A stretch of 64,000 bases of DNA from Bilabrum cf. latius (Eukaryota > Bigyra: Bicosoecida > Bigyra > Bicosoecida). A program made the translations under genes and the position numbers. The notes under the pieces were generated by a model. It was given only the letters and a program-made list of their open reading frames with translations, ran no database searches and was not told the DNA's origin. The stretch lies in the NCBI GenBank assembly GCA_965178125.1, contig OZ237748.1, forward strand, positions 806,001 through 870,000, given 5' to 3'. Positions 10,250 through 22,060 of the stretch are shown here, in pieces (within the stretch, counting starts at the first letter, position 1; each line of letters begins with the position of its first letter).

Positions 10250-12620
10250 ATGTCAGGCTCATCTTCATCGACTTCGAAACCTACTACCGTGGCAGACTCC
10301 GCAGCGGCACCAGCCCCAGCTACTGCTCCCGCTGCCTCTAGCACTGCTTCTGCTTCCCACCCGCATCCGCACAAGAGCCCAGCTGCTCTCGGGCACCCCC
10401 CGAGGCAGAGGGCTATTTCCAGCGGGACAGGTGGCAGGGCATCGGCCTCGGAGGCATCGGCATCGGCCACAGAGGCCGCCGTTGCCGGGGGGGGGAGTGG
10501 CAGCAGCGCCGTGGCCGATGGAGCCTTCGCCGCCGGCTCCCCTCGCGGCGACGATTCCGATTCCGAGTCCGCGGCGCTGTACCCCGGATGCCCCAGGCTG
10601 CAGGCGGCCCGCGCCGCCGGCGAGCCGACCGAGGCCGCCGAGGCCCTGGTGCATCGCATTGCAGCGGCCATGGCCGAGGGGGCGGGTCCCTCCTCCTTCG
10701 GCACGCAGGCGTTCGCCGCCGCCATGGACGCGTCGGATCCTCTGCAGCCAGTGAGGGAACAGTTCCGGTTTCCGTCCACCGAGGCGGGGGCGGCGCACCG
10801 CTCGTCAAGGGTGGGTAAACCGGCGGTGTACCTGTGCGGGAACAGCCTGGGCCTGCAGAGCAAGCAGTCGGCCGACGAGGTGGGCATGGAGATGGCCAAA
10901 TGGGCCAGGCTGGGGGTGGAGGGGCACTTCAAAACCGACACCCCGTGGGTGGCAGCGGACGAGAGTGTCCGGGGGGGGATGGCCAAAGTTGTCGGCGCGC
11001 TGCCAGAGGAGGTGGTGTGCATGGGCACGCTGACCGGCAACCTGCACGCCTTCATGGTGCCTTTCTACAGACCGGAAGTAGGAACAGCCGCCGAGGGCGC
11101 CGCGGGTGGCGCTGATGGGTCAGCGGAACCGGCCCCGGCGCCGCGCACGAAGATCCTGATCGAGGGCAAGGCCTTCCCCTCGGACTATCACGCGGTCGCC
11201 TCGCAGGTGCAGGCCCGGGGCCTCGATCCCGCCGTGCACGTTGTCAGGGCAAGAGCGGGGGACGCGGAGCGGTACGGAACCGGGAGCGGCGCCGCGCCCT
11301 CGAGCAAGGGTTCCGCTGCGGCCACGGACGAGACAGCCGAAGAGTCGGGCAGTTCCGGTTTCAGCGCGGAGTCGGGGTTACCGCCGAGCACGGAAGATGT
11401 AATCGCGTGTATCAAGCACCACGGCAATACGCTAAGCTTGGTGCTGCTGGGCGGCCTCCAGTACTACACCGGGAGATTCTACGACGCCCCCCGTGTGATC
11501 CAGGCGGCCAGGGAGGCGGGGGCCAATGTGGGTCTGGATCTAGCGCACGCTGTGGGGAACGTTCCTCTGGTGAGTCACACGCAAATGGCAGGTGGTTCCG
11601 GGTATATAGACCAGCTGTCACACTGGCACGGACTTGCATTGCGCGGCCCTGCCGCGTGAGGTGCATTGCACTGCTGCGCATGTCCTACCTGCTTCTGTCG
11701 CCGCCGGGCAAGTCCTTATTACAGGATCCCCTTCGCCCGTTTTGGCTCCGAGTCGGTCCAACTGCTGCTTGCTGTACCCCGCGCATACCCCCGTCATAGC
11801 CTCGCCACATTCGTCACATCCTATTCGCACTCGTCACACCCCGCAGAGGCTCCACGACTGGGCGCCGGACTTCGCCTGCTGGTGCTCGTACAAGTACCTC
11901 AACTCGGGCCCGGGGGGCATCGCCGGAGCCTTCCTGCACTCGTCACACTTCAAGGACTCGGAATCGCTCGAGTCGATGCCCAGGCACGCGGGGTGGTGGG
12001 GCCACCGGAAGAGCGACCGATTCGGCATGGCGCACCACTTCAAGCCGACCCCCGGCCCGCAGGGATTCCAGTAGTCCAACCCCTGCGTGCTTGCGGTGGC
12101 GTCCCTGAGAGGTTCGCTAGGAACCTTCGCTGACGCGGGGAAGCTGGGGCTGTCTCCAGCCGAGATGGAGGCGGACGCAGCTGCGGTTGCATCCGGTAAG
12201 CCGGCGCCCCATGGTCCTATGCGCGCGATCCGCCGGAAATCGCTGGCTCTGACGTGCTACCTCGAGGTGCTGATCCGCACCCGTCTCCCCGGGGTCACTA
12301 TTCTGACCCCCATGGCCATGGAGAGGCGGGGCGCACAGCTGTCCCTCGAGTTCCCAAGGGGGGTCCGGCTGGGACGGGTGTATAAGCTGCTTTAGAGGGA
12401 ATCCGTGATCGTGGACGTGCGCGAACCTTCGGCGATGAGGGTGGCACCGGCCCCGCTCTACTGCTCCTACCGCGACTGTGCGGAGTTCGTGAAGGTTCTG
12501 GGGAGGTGCCTGGCCGAGGACGAGGAGCATCGGGCGAAGGAGGAGGAGGCGGGTGAGGTGCAGGAGGATGGGGCCGGTGTGAGCGGGGCGGCGGCGTCGG
12601 TGGAGACCAAGGGGAGCTGA
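10250..12620 (+). CDS. KYNU: Kynureninase, two exons, about 697 aa
   Basis: Exon 1 is 10250-11569 and exon 2 is 11847-12620, phase 0, with a GTGAGT donor and CAG acceptor. Kynureninase is the PLP enzyme of tryptophan degradation that cleaves kynurenine or 3-hydroxykynurenine to anthranilate or 3-hydroxyanthranilate plus alanine. Signatures in order: PVREQFRFP, YLCGNSLGLQSK, GVEGHF, LTGNLH, GLDLAHAVGNVPL joined across the intron to RLHDWAPDFACWCSYKYLN (with the PLP Lys), GPGGIAGAFLH, GWWGHRKSDRFGM, and MRVAPAPLYCSY near the end. An Ala/Ser-rich N-terminus and inserts make it longer than the usual ~465 aa. In-frame TAG at 12072 (human has Ile in GFRISN) and 12393 (human Glu) precede conserved sequence; the stop is TGA. 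The intron has one copy of the 12-bp word and a close variant; the word also encodes HSSH in a loop. An upstream in-frame ATG at 9965 is possible. Confidence 0.92.
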
Positions 12621-13267
12621 TCCGTGGATGGATGGATTGATAAATTGGCCAATTACTCAATTCGGAATGCGTCACATTGTAGTTTTCTACTCACGAACCG
12701 CTGCGTCTAGTGCAGTGCTTGGCTCACTCGTCACACTGCCGCTGACCCCATCCCCATCGCTGGCCTCAAGCAGCTCCCCGGCCATGGTCTGCCAGCGAAT
12801 CTCCATCCGTGGCAGCCTTGAGCAGGGGAAAACGGGGGGGAGGGGGGGCGCCCTCCCCCCAGGCTGCCGCCTGCAGCGCGCTGCCGAATCGGCTCCGGGT
12901 TGCAGCGACCCCAAGTGGATCGAAATATACTAAAAGTACACTATTCAAAAACTAGCCAGGCGCCGAATTGGGTTGCGTGCAGATAAAATGAGAATTCTTA
13001 TTTTAGGTGGATCCTTGCCTCGGCCATATATTCCAACCTGCTTGGAACACACCAGGCTTGTTGTGGTATAAGTTTAAGATGTAAGTTGTTAAAATCTAGT
13101 TGATCGCATGATCTGATCATCGTTATGTGTTGATATTGATGCCGATGCATATAGGGCCTATTTGGATGCTACATCCTGGCTGTCCGTGGCGCGTGGGATG
13201 TACTGGTCGATTGAATCCACATAGATCTTTTTGAAATGAGAACGGTACATATTAGCCTATCTATAAT
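12621..13267. other. Intergenic, no gene seen
   Basis: This lies downstream of kynureninase and upstream of ankyrin gene 2. One copy of the 12-bp word occurs near 12725. From about 12930 the sequence turns AT-rich, consistent with a non-coding leader. Confidence 0.4.
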
Positions 13268-15336
13268 ATGTACAGGGGTCATGCACTACGAGCCGCTGCC
13301 CAAAATGGCAAGATGGCCGTCATGAGGGCTTGCCTGGATTCGGGAGCGGACATCGAATCTAAAGATGGAGTGAGATTGAGCATGACAAGCCGCGCTTTAT
13401 GGATGCATCATGAGCTTTTGGCAATGTGAAGACAAGTAGGTCCGTGACGCGGTAATCAAATAGCTTGCCAGTGATCATGAAGTATACCCCCACAATTGGA
13501 GCAAGGCCGAGTGAATCTCGCTGCATGCTTTGTTTCCCTAAGTCCATGCCGGTCGCTGTTCTCATATCAAGCTGATTGTGTGACGTTCATGCAAGTCATT
13601 GGAGGCGTCTGCCTCTACTAGTAGCCAGCCAACGTTCGTGAAACCGGCAGCTGCCAATCGAATCCACCAAAGCTCGATGCACGCCATCGATTCTTCGGCA
13701 AGCCAGAGTGGGGGGCAACTCGTGGAAGCTGATTTGATTCAGTTGCACTGCTGATTTGCGTACATGTCAGTGCATTGAACCTTTGTATGGCTTGCTTTCC
13801 GAGCCGGGCCACCAGTGGATCCTCGGACGCGGCCCGGTCTGGCATAGGAACGACCAAAGGGACTAGAAACTTGGATAAGTTGACAAGAATGACATACATG
13901 CTAGTCCATGAAGCTGGTCCTGCATGGTCCCCAGCATGGGATGCCTCTCTCTGCGTCTGTCGTTCTAACCCGCCACCAGGTTGGTCCTTTCACTTGGGAT
14001 CTTTCCTCCATGGCTACCTTCCAACGGTCATTTATTGCCCGGATGCGTCGCAGCTTGGTTGGACAGCTTCGTTTTGTGCCGCGCTGTGTGGCAGGACTGA
14101 CTGCCTGAAGCTGCTCATCGAAAGGGGCGCCAACGTGAACGCTGCCGACAGGGTAAGAAAAATAGATAGATAGGTGCCGTTTTCTTGTTCCCCCCAAGCC
14201 CTCAGCACCCGCCCAATACACGCACTCCAAAATCCATGCACGACCACCGCAAGCACACCTCGTACTACCCCAAGCCCCTGCTGCTCGTCCCCCGCCGCAG
14301 TCTGGCGACACACCCCTCCATGCGGCATGCATGAGTGGGCACAAGGACTGCCTGTAGATGCTGATCTAGAATGGTGGGGACGTAAATGCGGTAGCCAAGG
14401 TGAGAGGCATGTACCGAGTAATGTGTGCGTGTCTGATCGGCTTTGGATTGGTTACTCATGGGTCCGTTACCGGCTGAAGGGCCCCTTCGCGGTGCTTCCG
14501 CCGCGTTGATGGATTGAAGCTAAACCCTTGCGCATGCACCTCGCGTTCTAAATACGTTGTTGAACCATGGTTCTGACATAATGGCATGGTCTCCAGTGTG
14601 GAATTCTGCGAAAGGAGATACTGTATACACTCAGGTTCCCGAACACTTTGATCGATCGATTGATTGTTTGAAGTAATTATGCTGCTCCATGGCCTATCCA
14701 TACCCTTTGATTCATCCGCAGAATGGTTACACTCCCCTTCACTATGCAGCCTGCAAAGGCAAGACCGCTTGCGCCACTATCCTCATGGAGGCAGGGGCTC
14801 GCAGGGACATCAAGGACAACGTGAGCTTCCGTAGCTGTATTGCAACAGAACTTGATACACATCTGTCCGTGCTATTGCTAGCTACATTAAAGAACCCTCC
14901 TCCACAAGTCCATTCCCTTTGCATCCCACCACACCATGCGCCCCTCGCCTTTTGCCTCTGTTCCTCGCTTCTTTTGATCGAGCAGAGTGGTATGACACCC
15001 GCAGAGGAAGCCGACTATTAGATCGCTTCGTTCGGTTGCACAGAGGTTGCTGCCGCCATTCGGTCTTTCAAGCCAAGACTCATACTCAGAGCCGTTCGCT
15101 GGAGGAGGGCAGTGGAGGCCAAGAGGGACGCTGCGATGGTGTTTCGTGCCGCGAGCGAGGGCAGGCCCATGGAGCTGAAAAGGAGGCTGAGGCTAGGCAA
15201 GCTAGCTGGTGGGTTGGAGATGAAGGGGATGGCGACAATTGAAGATGGAAGCTCTAGGCTGGTGCTTCCACTGGAGGCAGCCAGGCTGGGTGGGCACGAC
15301 GATTGCGTGAAGCTGCTGCAGGATGCCTAGGGATGA
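13268..15336 (+). CDS. Ankyrin-repeat protein 2, five exons, 249 aa
   Basis: Exons are 13268-13369, 14054-14152, 14301-14399, 14722-14820 and 14986-15336, all phase 0. The three middle exons are exactly 99 nt, one 33-residue ankyrin repeat each, for example SGDTPLHAACMSGHKDCL and NGYTPLHYAACKGKTACA. The last exon carries the shared module WRRAVEAKRDAAMVF, EGRPMELKRRLRLGKLAGGL and PLEAARLGGHDDCVKLL. TAG codons at 14355 and 14367 stand where the sibling repeats have Arg/Lys/Glu and Glu/Thr; others are at 15019 and 15328. The last is followed by GGA TGA, so the real stop is probably 15334-15336. The ATG at 13268 is in frame with the first repeat. It heads a tandem cluster with ankyrin genes 3 and 4. 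Confidence 0.85.
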
Positions 15337-15885
15337 GCTCTAGGCTGGTGCTTCCACTGGAGGGAGCCCCGAAGCGGCAGCAAGCCAGGCCTTGACACTA
15401 TCAAAGCACGATACCTTCACCGGCTCCTAGCTGTGGGAGGGGGAGAGGCTTACATGCGGGTGGTTTAGTACATATGCCCGTGGTGCATGCTTACGCATAG
15501 GGGCAACAGTAGGGGGCTACGCACCCGTTGGCAGGAAATATATGCAGGTTAAAAGCCATTTATATGCATGCACAATTGCCATGCCAACGACATGCTAAAG
15601 TCTGTAATTTGTAATTGAAAGGTGTTATTAGATCTACCCATTTTTTTAGGCCATCGGGTATCCTGCTTGGACAGCACCGGGGTAGTTTTTAAAAATAGTT
15701 TGCGATGTTAGTTGAACAACTTGAGTGATTTTGAGTACAACGTCTTAAGTCTGACAACGATGCATAGCCGGTTGCTATTGCACCCTGGCTGTCCGTGGCT
15801 CGTTGAGATCTCCTGGTCAATTATATACGCATGGGTCTGCCTGACTCGATGAATTTAGTCTTCAAATTTGCATTATAATGTTACA
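15337..15885. other. Spacer between ankyrin genes 2 and 3
   Basis: At 15337-15367 there is a second copy of the CDS segment GCTCTAGGCTGGTGCTTCCA, so the 3' end of gene 2 has been partly duplicated. The rest is AT-rich and non-coding. Confidence 0.6.
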
Positions 15886-18437
15886 GGGGAGACGCACTTC
15901 GAGCAGCAGCCGAGCATGGCAAGGTTGACGACCTGAGGGCTTGCCTGGATTCGGGAACGTACATCGAATCCAAAGATAGAGTGAGACTGAGTACAACTAG
16001 TCGGGCTTTGTGAATCCATCTTGAGTCATTGCTATTGTACGGCTGTCACAGTGCTTGTCAGTGTTCGGATTACGATCCACCATCGGAGCAAGGAAGACGT
16101 GATGCACGCTATCAATTGTTCTGCGAGCCAGGGTGGGGGGCGATCAGTGGAAGTTGAATTGAATCGCACGCATTCCTGCTACACGTACACAATAGTGTAC
16201 AACACCTTTTGCAATGCTTACTCTCAGCGCCTGGTCATCAGCGGATCCTGAGCCCGCTGCCACCCGCAATAGTGCAAAACTGCTGCTCGGGCACAGGAGA
16301 GACCAACTGGACTAGGAACTTCAATGTAGCTACCCCTGCCTAGTGCCAAGCACGGGGTGATCTTCTCTCGGAGTCTGCTACCGATGGCTACCTGCAAACG
16401 GTTCTATCTTTCTTTGGTGAATCGCAGTACGGTAAAACAGCTGCATGGTGGGCTGCACGCAATGGCAAGACAGACTGTCTGGAACTGCTCATCACGAGGG
16501 GCGCCAACATAAATACTGCAAGCAACGTGAGAAAGATAGGCTGTCTGCCCGAGAGGGTGGGGTAGAATTTCATGCTAATTTGCGAGTGTGGTGTGACTCT
16601 TGAATGGTAGGAAAAGTCATCGGTTGTTCTATGACTCGATCACTAGGGGGGGGGGGGGGCGGTGACGGGGTGTACTCTGGCAGCTCGAGATTCATTCTGG
16701 CGTGCGGTGGCATTGCAGGCGATTGGTTCTGCAATTCATGTTATTTTGCAGCGTATAGATTGCTGGCGGCACCTCAGAAGGGGTTCTGTCTAGCATCGTG
16801 ATGAGTGCTTCGTAAATGTGCTCCTTAGTGGCGTGCAGGTAGTATTGAGGATATTCGATTAGGTAATGAAGGAAACCATGCTGTTTGTATAAGCAATGTG
16901 GCTGACTTGGACGACAGCCTCTGTGTGATGATTGTTCAGCTCGATCCGCACGGCACGGCCTGTAGCTCCGGTACTGGTCATTTAAGATATACTGTGGTAT
17001 CGATGCGATCAATATGGTTGTTTTGTCTTGCATGACCTACACAGCCATCAAGGCGAAAGCTGACCGTCCCATCAGAGGGCCCCTCGGCTATCTCGGCCCA
17101 CAGGCCTATGCAGAGGCCGGGACCGGTTCCTGTCTGGATGAAATCGCGCAATTGGACTAGTGGATCTGTTTGTATGGGTTTTTATGTTGCTGACTGTGTC
17201 GGGAATCCACCGTGGGAGGGCGCCCCTAGGGCCCAGAGCGACTCTCACCGGTCCGTTGCTACCCCCTCCCCCCCCCCCTACCCCACACACATCCACACAC
17301 CCCCAGCCCCTGCTTTATGCCCACATCCACAACCACACCCTATCGAAGCACATCCTTTGCTACTGTTACTCATTGTCTCCCATCCCCCCACCGCAGAATG
17401 GTGAAACACCTGCTCATTGGGCCGCCAGGAACGGGCAGAAGGACTGTCTGCGTATATTGATTGAAAATGGGGGAGACGTAAATGCGGTGGACAAGGTGAG
17501 ATAAATATGTATTTATTGAGTCAAGGGTTGATAATTGGTGTTTATATTGTCTGATCAGCTTGGGATGGCCCGCTCCCAGGTCTGAAACCGTGGGGGGGTC
17601 CCTTCGTGGTGCTCTCCTTGCATCGATGGATTGGGAAGCTGGACACTTGCGTGTGTATCTCGTGTTGTAGGTGTGGTAATTACGTAACCAAATTGCGTTG
17701 CACCATGATTCACGGCATTGAATCGTACTTATTTCGCTCGGTGGGCCTTGGGCCGCGCTGCTGCACGGATCTGACCTCTAGGAATTGTTTAGATATATCT
17801 AATATATTCACGGTGGCCCATGGTCTATGGCCTCCCAGTACCCTCCCATTCAACCGCAGTGGGGATGGACCCCCCTCCACATGGCAGCATACAATGGCCA
17901 CACTGCCTGCGCCACCATCCTCATGCAGTCAGGGGCCAGCAGGGACATCAAGAACAACGTGAGCATCTACACTTACATCGCAGCTTGTCTTGATTATCAA
18001 ATATCCATGATGCTGCCGAGTAAATTAAAGGTCCCCCCCCAACCAACGAATCCACCCGTGCATCACCGATACGGTAGGCCCTCGCTTCTTTGATCGAGCA
18101 GAGTGGCAAGACGCCCGCGGAGCATGCAGACGCGAAGGGCAACACCAAAACCGCTGCCGCGATCAGGAAATTACTTTCCGCTCAAGTCCGAGCGATTCAC
18201 TGGAGGAGGGCAGTAGAGGCCAAGAGGGATGCTGGGATGGTGTTCCGGGCAGCCAGCGAAGGCAGGCCCATGGAATTGGAAAGAAGGCTGAGGCTCGGCA
18301 AGCTGGCCGGCGGGCTATAGATCAAAGGAATAGCGACAGTTGAAGGTGGAAGCTCTAGGCTGGTGCTTCCACTGGAGGCAGCAAGGCTGGGTGGGCACGA
18401 CGATTGCGTGAAGCTGCTGCGGGAGGCCATGGAATGA
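15886..18437 (+). CDS. Ankyrin-repeat protein 3, at least five exons, start uncertain
   Basis: Exons are about 15886-15980, then 16428-16526, 17397-17495, 17860-17958 and 18102-18437. The middle three are each 99 nt and phase 0. Repeats read YGKTAAWWAARNGKTDCLEL, NGETPAHWAARNGQKDCL and WGWTPLHMAAYNGHTACA. The last exon begins SGKTPAEHADAKGNTKTAAA and carries the shared C-terminal module, ending LLREAME and TGA. TAG at 18318 stands where the paralogues have Glu (LAGGLEIKG). The first exon matches gene 2 (ALRAAAEHGK), but one extra T after the ATG (ATGTTACAGG versus ATGTACAGG) puts that ATG out of frame. The start must lie in an unseen upstream exon, or this copy is damaged at its start. Confidence 0.75.
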
Positions 18438-18745
18438 AGCACAGGCTGGGTGGGGACGATGATTGCGTGAAGCTGCTGCGGGAGGCCATGGAATGAAGCA
18501 CAGGCTGGGTGGGCACGATGATTGCGTGAAGCTGCTGCGGGAGGCCATGGAATGAAGCACAGGCTGGGTGGGCACGACGATTGCGTGAAGCTGCTGCGGG
18601 AGGCCATGGAATGAAGCACAGGCTGGGTGGGCACGGTGATTGCGTGAAGCTACTGCGGGAGGCCATGGAATGAAGCACAGGCTGGGTGGGCACGATGATT
18701 GCGTGAAGCTACTGCGGGAGGCCATGGAATGAAGCACAGGCTGGT
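18378..18745 (+). repeat. 59-bp tandem array copied from the 3' end of ankyrin gene 3
   Basis: The segment encoding GGHDDCVKLLREAME, the TGA and six following bases is repeated head to tail about six times with a 59-bp period. ATGGAATGA recurs at about 18429, 18488, 18547, 18606, 18665 and 18724. The first unit overlaps the end of the coding sequence. Copies differ by only a few substitutions, so the expansion is recent. The period is not a multiple of three. Confidence 0.93.
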
Positions 18746-18780
18746 ACTTCCGCCGCCGCCGCCCACCAGAGCGGGCCCCG

Positions 18781-19371
18781 TTGGCTGGAGGCAGCCCCAA
18801 AGCAGCAGCAAGCCATACCGTGTCACTATTATTGGTCGGGATTGTTTCAGATGTCAATCAAGATACCTTCACCGGCATTCAGACACGCGGCGATTGGGCC
18901 CGCCGGTGCTCGGCCTCTCACAGCCACAGCCGCTGCTTTTCCGCTCCATTATCACCACGCTGCCTACAGGTCCGGCTACCGCGAGATCCTGAAGATTGTC
19001 CTCTTTCGCACCGCATTTAGGCATAACTTACTTTGTTTCTATTGCACTAGATTGGAGTGGAGCGAGTGCCCTGAGGTCAACAGCGCTGCCACTTGGGCTT
19101 GGGCTTGGATCCTTGTTCCGGTTTCGTGCACTTGCAGCCGTGCCGACGGTCCACCATTCCCCATTGCATGACTTTTTGTGGTTGATTTGGTGACCTAATT
19201 GAAATGTGAGAGTAGCTGATTCATACCTAGCCAGGTTTTTCGTATCAGTAGATTTCGGCACTGGGTCTGCCTTTCAATTATTGCTACTGTGTTCTGATCG
19301 GCCGCAATGCTACAATAGTATACATTCGACTTGGTCATCGCGAGCTTTTCGCCTGCCATATCTTAGAATAT
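18781..19371. other. Spacer between ankyrin genes 3 and 4
   Basis: It starts with a diverged piece resembling the tail behind gene 2 (GCAGCAAGCC). No gene is recognised in the remainder. Confidence 0.4.
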
Positions 19372-21743
19372 TTGCTGAAAATCTCGTTTCATAGGGCATC
19401 TTCGCTGCTGCAAGCTGCTAAATTGGGCAAGGTGAACGACCTGAGGGCTAGCCTGGATGCCGGAACCGAAATCAAATCAAAGGATAGCGTGAGTTTTGGT
19501 ATGCCAACATTTGTATTAACGCAATGGCGTTTTAAAAAACCCGCTTGGACAATACATTAAAAAGGTTGGTAGGTCGGTCCTGACATCGACGGTGGGTGCT
19601 GATGCATGCATTGTGTCTTGAAGTAATATCCCGTCACCCACCACAGAATGATCGCACAGCGTTATGGTGGGCTGCATATAGCGGCAACGTCGATTGCCTG
19701 AAGCTACTCATCGAGGGGGGCGCCGACGTGAACGCTGCAGACAAAGTGAGAGACGAACAGGCTTCCTGACCGCAAGCCAGAGGCCAATGTCTTTACGCAA
19801 TATGAATTGATATGATATGCATATATGCAGCTATTATAAAATTACCATGATGTCATGCTTGGCTCATTGCTTGGTATTTCTTGGGACAACCCGGCGGCGC
19901 CTTGACGGACGAGCGAGCACGAGCATCCTATGCTGTGAGGCTTGAGCAAGTTAGCTGTGCATGCGCTTCATTTTGAGAACTATGCATTAAACTGATGAAT
20001 TAGATCTACAAGTGTGCTTATATTGTGCTTGTTTGAGCGGGTGATGGCGCTCCTCGCATCCGGATGTGATGAGTGATAACCCATTTTGCCGCGCATGCAG
20101 CCCGGGTGTGGTACTTGTTAATCTATTCTGGGTGGCTGAACAAGTGCTCCCCTTTCCGAGTCTGATTTGTTGTTAAGGCCAAATAATATTTCACAAAAGA
20201 ATGTGTTTGAGGAAGATGGCTCTGCGATGAGGGGACACGTTGCAGCGGCTGGTCCGTACATGTGCATAGAAATTGTTACGTTTGACATCATTTACTGATT
20301 ATTGGAGAAAGGCAGGCCATGCAGAGCGGATGTAGTTATTCGGCCGGTCAACTACTTCCGTTCAAGGTGGAAGAGCTCAAGACTGGCTAGTACACTTGAT
20401 TTATTGCATGCATTGTCTCCACCGCAGAATGGGCTCACTCCAGTGCACAAGGCCTCCTAGAGTGGCAATGCAGATGCCCTTGGCGTTATCATCAAGGCCG
20501 GTGGGGTCGTACATGCGATATCCAAGGTGAGGTTGGAGTAGGAGAGTGCGGTTGGACATTTACCTCTATGGGTCTTTGGGCGTGTGGGTTGGATGAGAAG
20601 AGTGCGTGCTCTATCTCCGCATTGGCTGGTTGCGACGTATCAAACTGCGATTCGAATGAGGCACATCATTATTTTGCATCATGATGTATGTTTGCCTCCC
20701 GACGTTGCTGCAGTATGGAGAAAACCCCCTTCATTGGGCAGCTGCAACCGGCAAGACCGCCTGTGCCACCGTCCTCATGGAGGCAGGGGCCCGCAGGGAC
20801 ATCAAGAACAAAGTAAGTGCTTTCAGGTATAAAAATCCCACCCATGCATACGTCATACAACACTTTATTATCCTAAATACCTCTCTATTCCCTGCCATGA
20901 TTTTGTCTTATCTATCAGGATGGCAAGACCGCTGCGTAGTTGGCAGACACGCAGCACAAAACCGAGACTGCTGCTGCGATTCGAGCTTTCAAGCTCAAAG
21001 TAAATCCCCGATTGCAGAGAGCTATGTAGTGGAGGAGGGCAATGGAGGCCAAACGGGATGCTGGGATGGTGTTCCAGGCAGCCAGCGAAGGCAGGCCCCT
21101 GGAGCTTGCCAAGCGACTGAGGCTGGGCAGGCTAGCGGGCGCAATGAATACCAAGGGAATGACACCTGCCATGCCTTTTCCTGTGCTACCGATAGAGGCT
21201 GCCACCATAAACGGGCACGATGAGTGCGTGCAGATACTCACAGAGCGCGGATCTCCAGTCCCCAGTGCGCCATTCTGGCAGTTCTGGCTGGGGCTAACCG
21301 TTTTCTCACATTCGCGAGACGGTCAAATACAGGAGCTCAATAAGTTTCTGTTCAGTCGAAATGTGCCAGGGATCGTGCTTTCCACCCGGCAAAGCTTGGA
21401 AACGGGCCAATATGTTCTTCCTATCGAGGCAGCTGCACTGATGGGACACCGTGAATGCGTCGCTGCTCTTCGCTACGCGGGCTCGCCAGACATCGGGCCT
21501 GGCTACAACCAGCTACTCGAGCAATTCAAGAGGTTGGATGCAGCCGGGTCCAAGGGAATGATTAGGGAAGGAGAGGGTCTGGGGGGAAGTTCTGCATACG
21601 GGGCAGCGACCAGGGCGCGGCCATGCATGGCGTGGTCGGAGCACGTCTAGCTGCCCGACGGGTGGGGTGAGGGGTCCATGGGCGGCCGTGTGATATACGT
21701 GCATCCCGCATCTGGGAGGATGCAGTTCGATCGGCCCACATGA
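19372..21743 (+). CDS. Ankyrin-repeat protein 4 with C-terminal WW domain, five exons, 412 aa
   Basis: Exons are 19372-19488, 19647-19745, 20428-20526, 20714-20812 and 20919-21743, all phase 0; the three middle exons are 99 nt each. Repeats include NDRTALWWAAYSGNVDCLKL and YGENPLHWAAATGKTACA. The last exon has the shared module (EGRPLELAKRLRLGRLAG, PIEAATINGHDECVQIL), a second ankyrin-like pair (LPIEAAALMGHRECVAAL), then after TAG at 21648 a complete WW domain: LPDGWGEGSMGGRVIYVHP with the closing FDRP, then TGA. WW domains bind proline-rich peptides. TAG codons at 20458, 20937, 21027 and 21648 are in frame; 20937 stands where the siblings have Glu and 21027 where they have Arg or His. An adaptor role is inferred from the domains only. 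Confidence 0.87.
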
Positions 21744-22060
21744 GGATGGTTCCATTAAAGAACAGCCTTAGCCATATCATATTTAGCCAACTCAATACAT
21801 CATTTATTTTTCTTCAACCACACTCATCCGCCCACCTTATGTGATAGGCTTTGTCGCAGCGTGCCATTCACGACTGCCAACCGAACGTTTTGAGACAATC
21901 TAGCGCTCCCACTCTGGCATCAAACCCGGCCCCCAACTGGCGTTAGGATCCTCAGATTGAGACTATCTGAGCTAGTACTTTGACATCCCTATCCTATGGA
22001 TTGGGTCAACATCGGACCCAATCTGCGGGGTCCAGTTTATCTACGGCGCTAGCCCTCGAG
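21744..22060. other. Spacer between convergent genes
   Basis: The 3' ends of ankyrin gene 4 and of the first large paralogue face each other here. AATAAAT-like AT-rich sequence near 21800 may serve 3' end formation. No gene is seen. Confidence 0.4.

Noticed and set aside
18197-18857. Long reverse-strand frames over the 59-bp array
   Set aside because: All three reverse frames stay open simply because the unit lacks reverse-strand stops. The repeat derives from forward-strand coding sequence.
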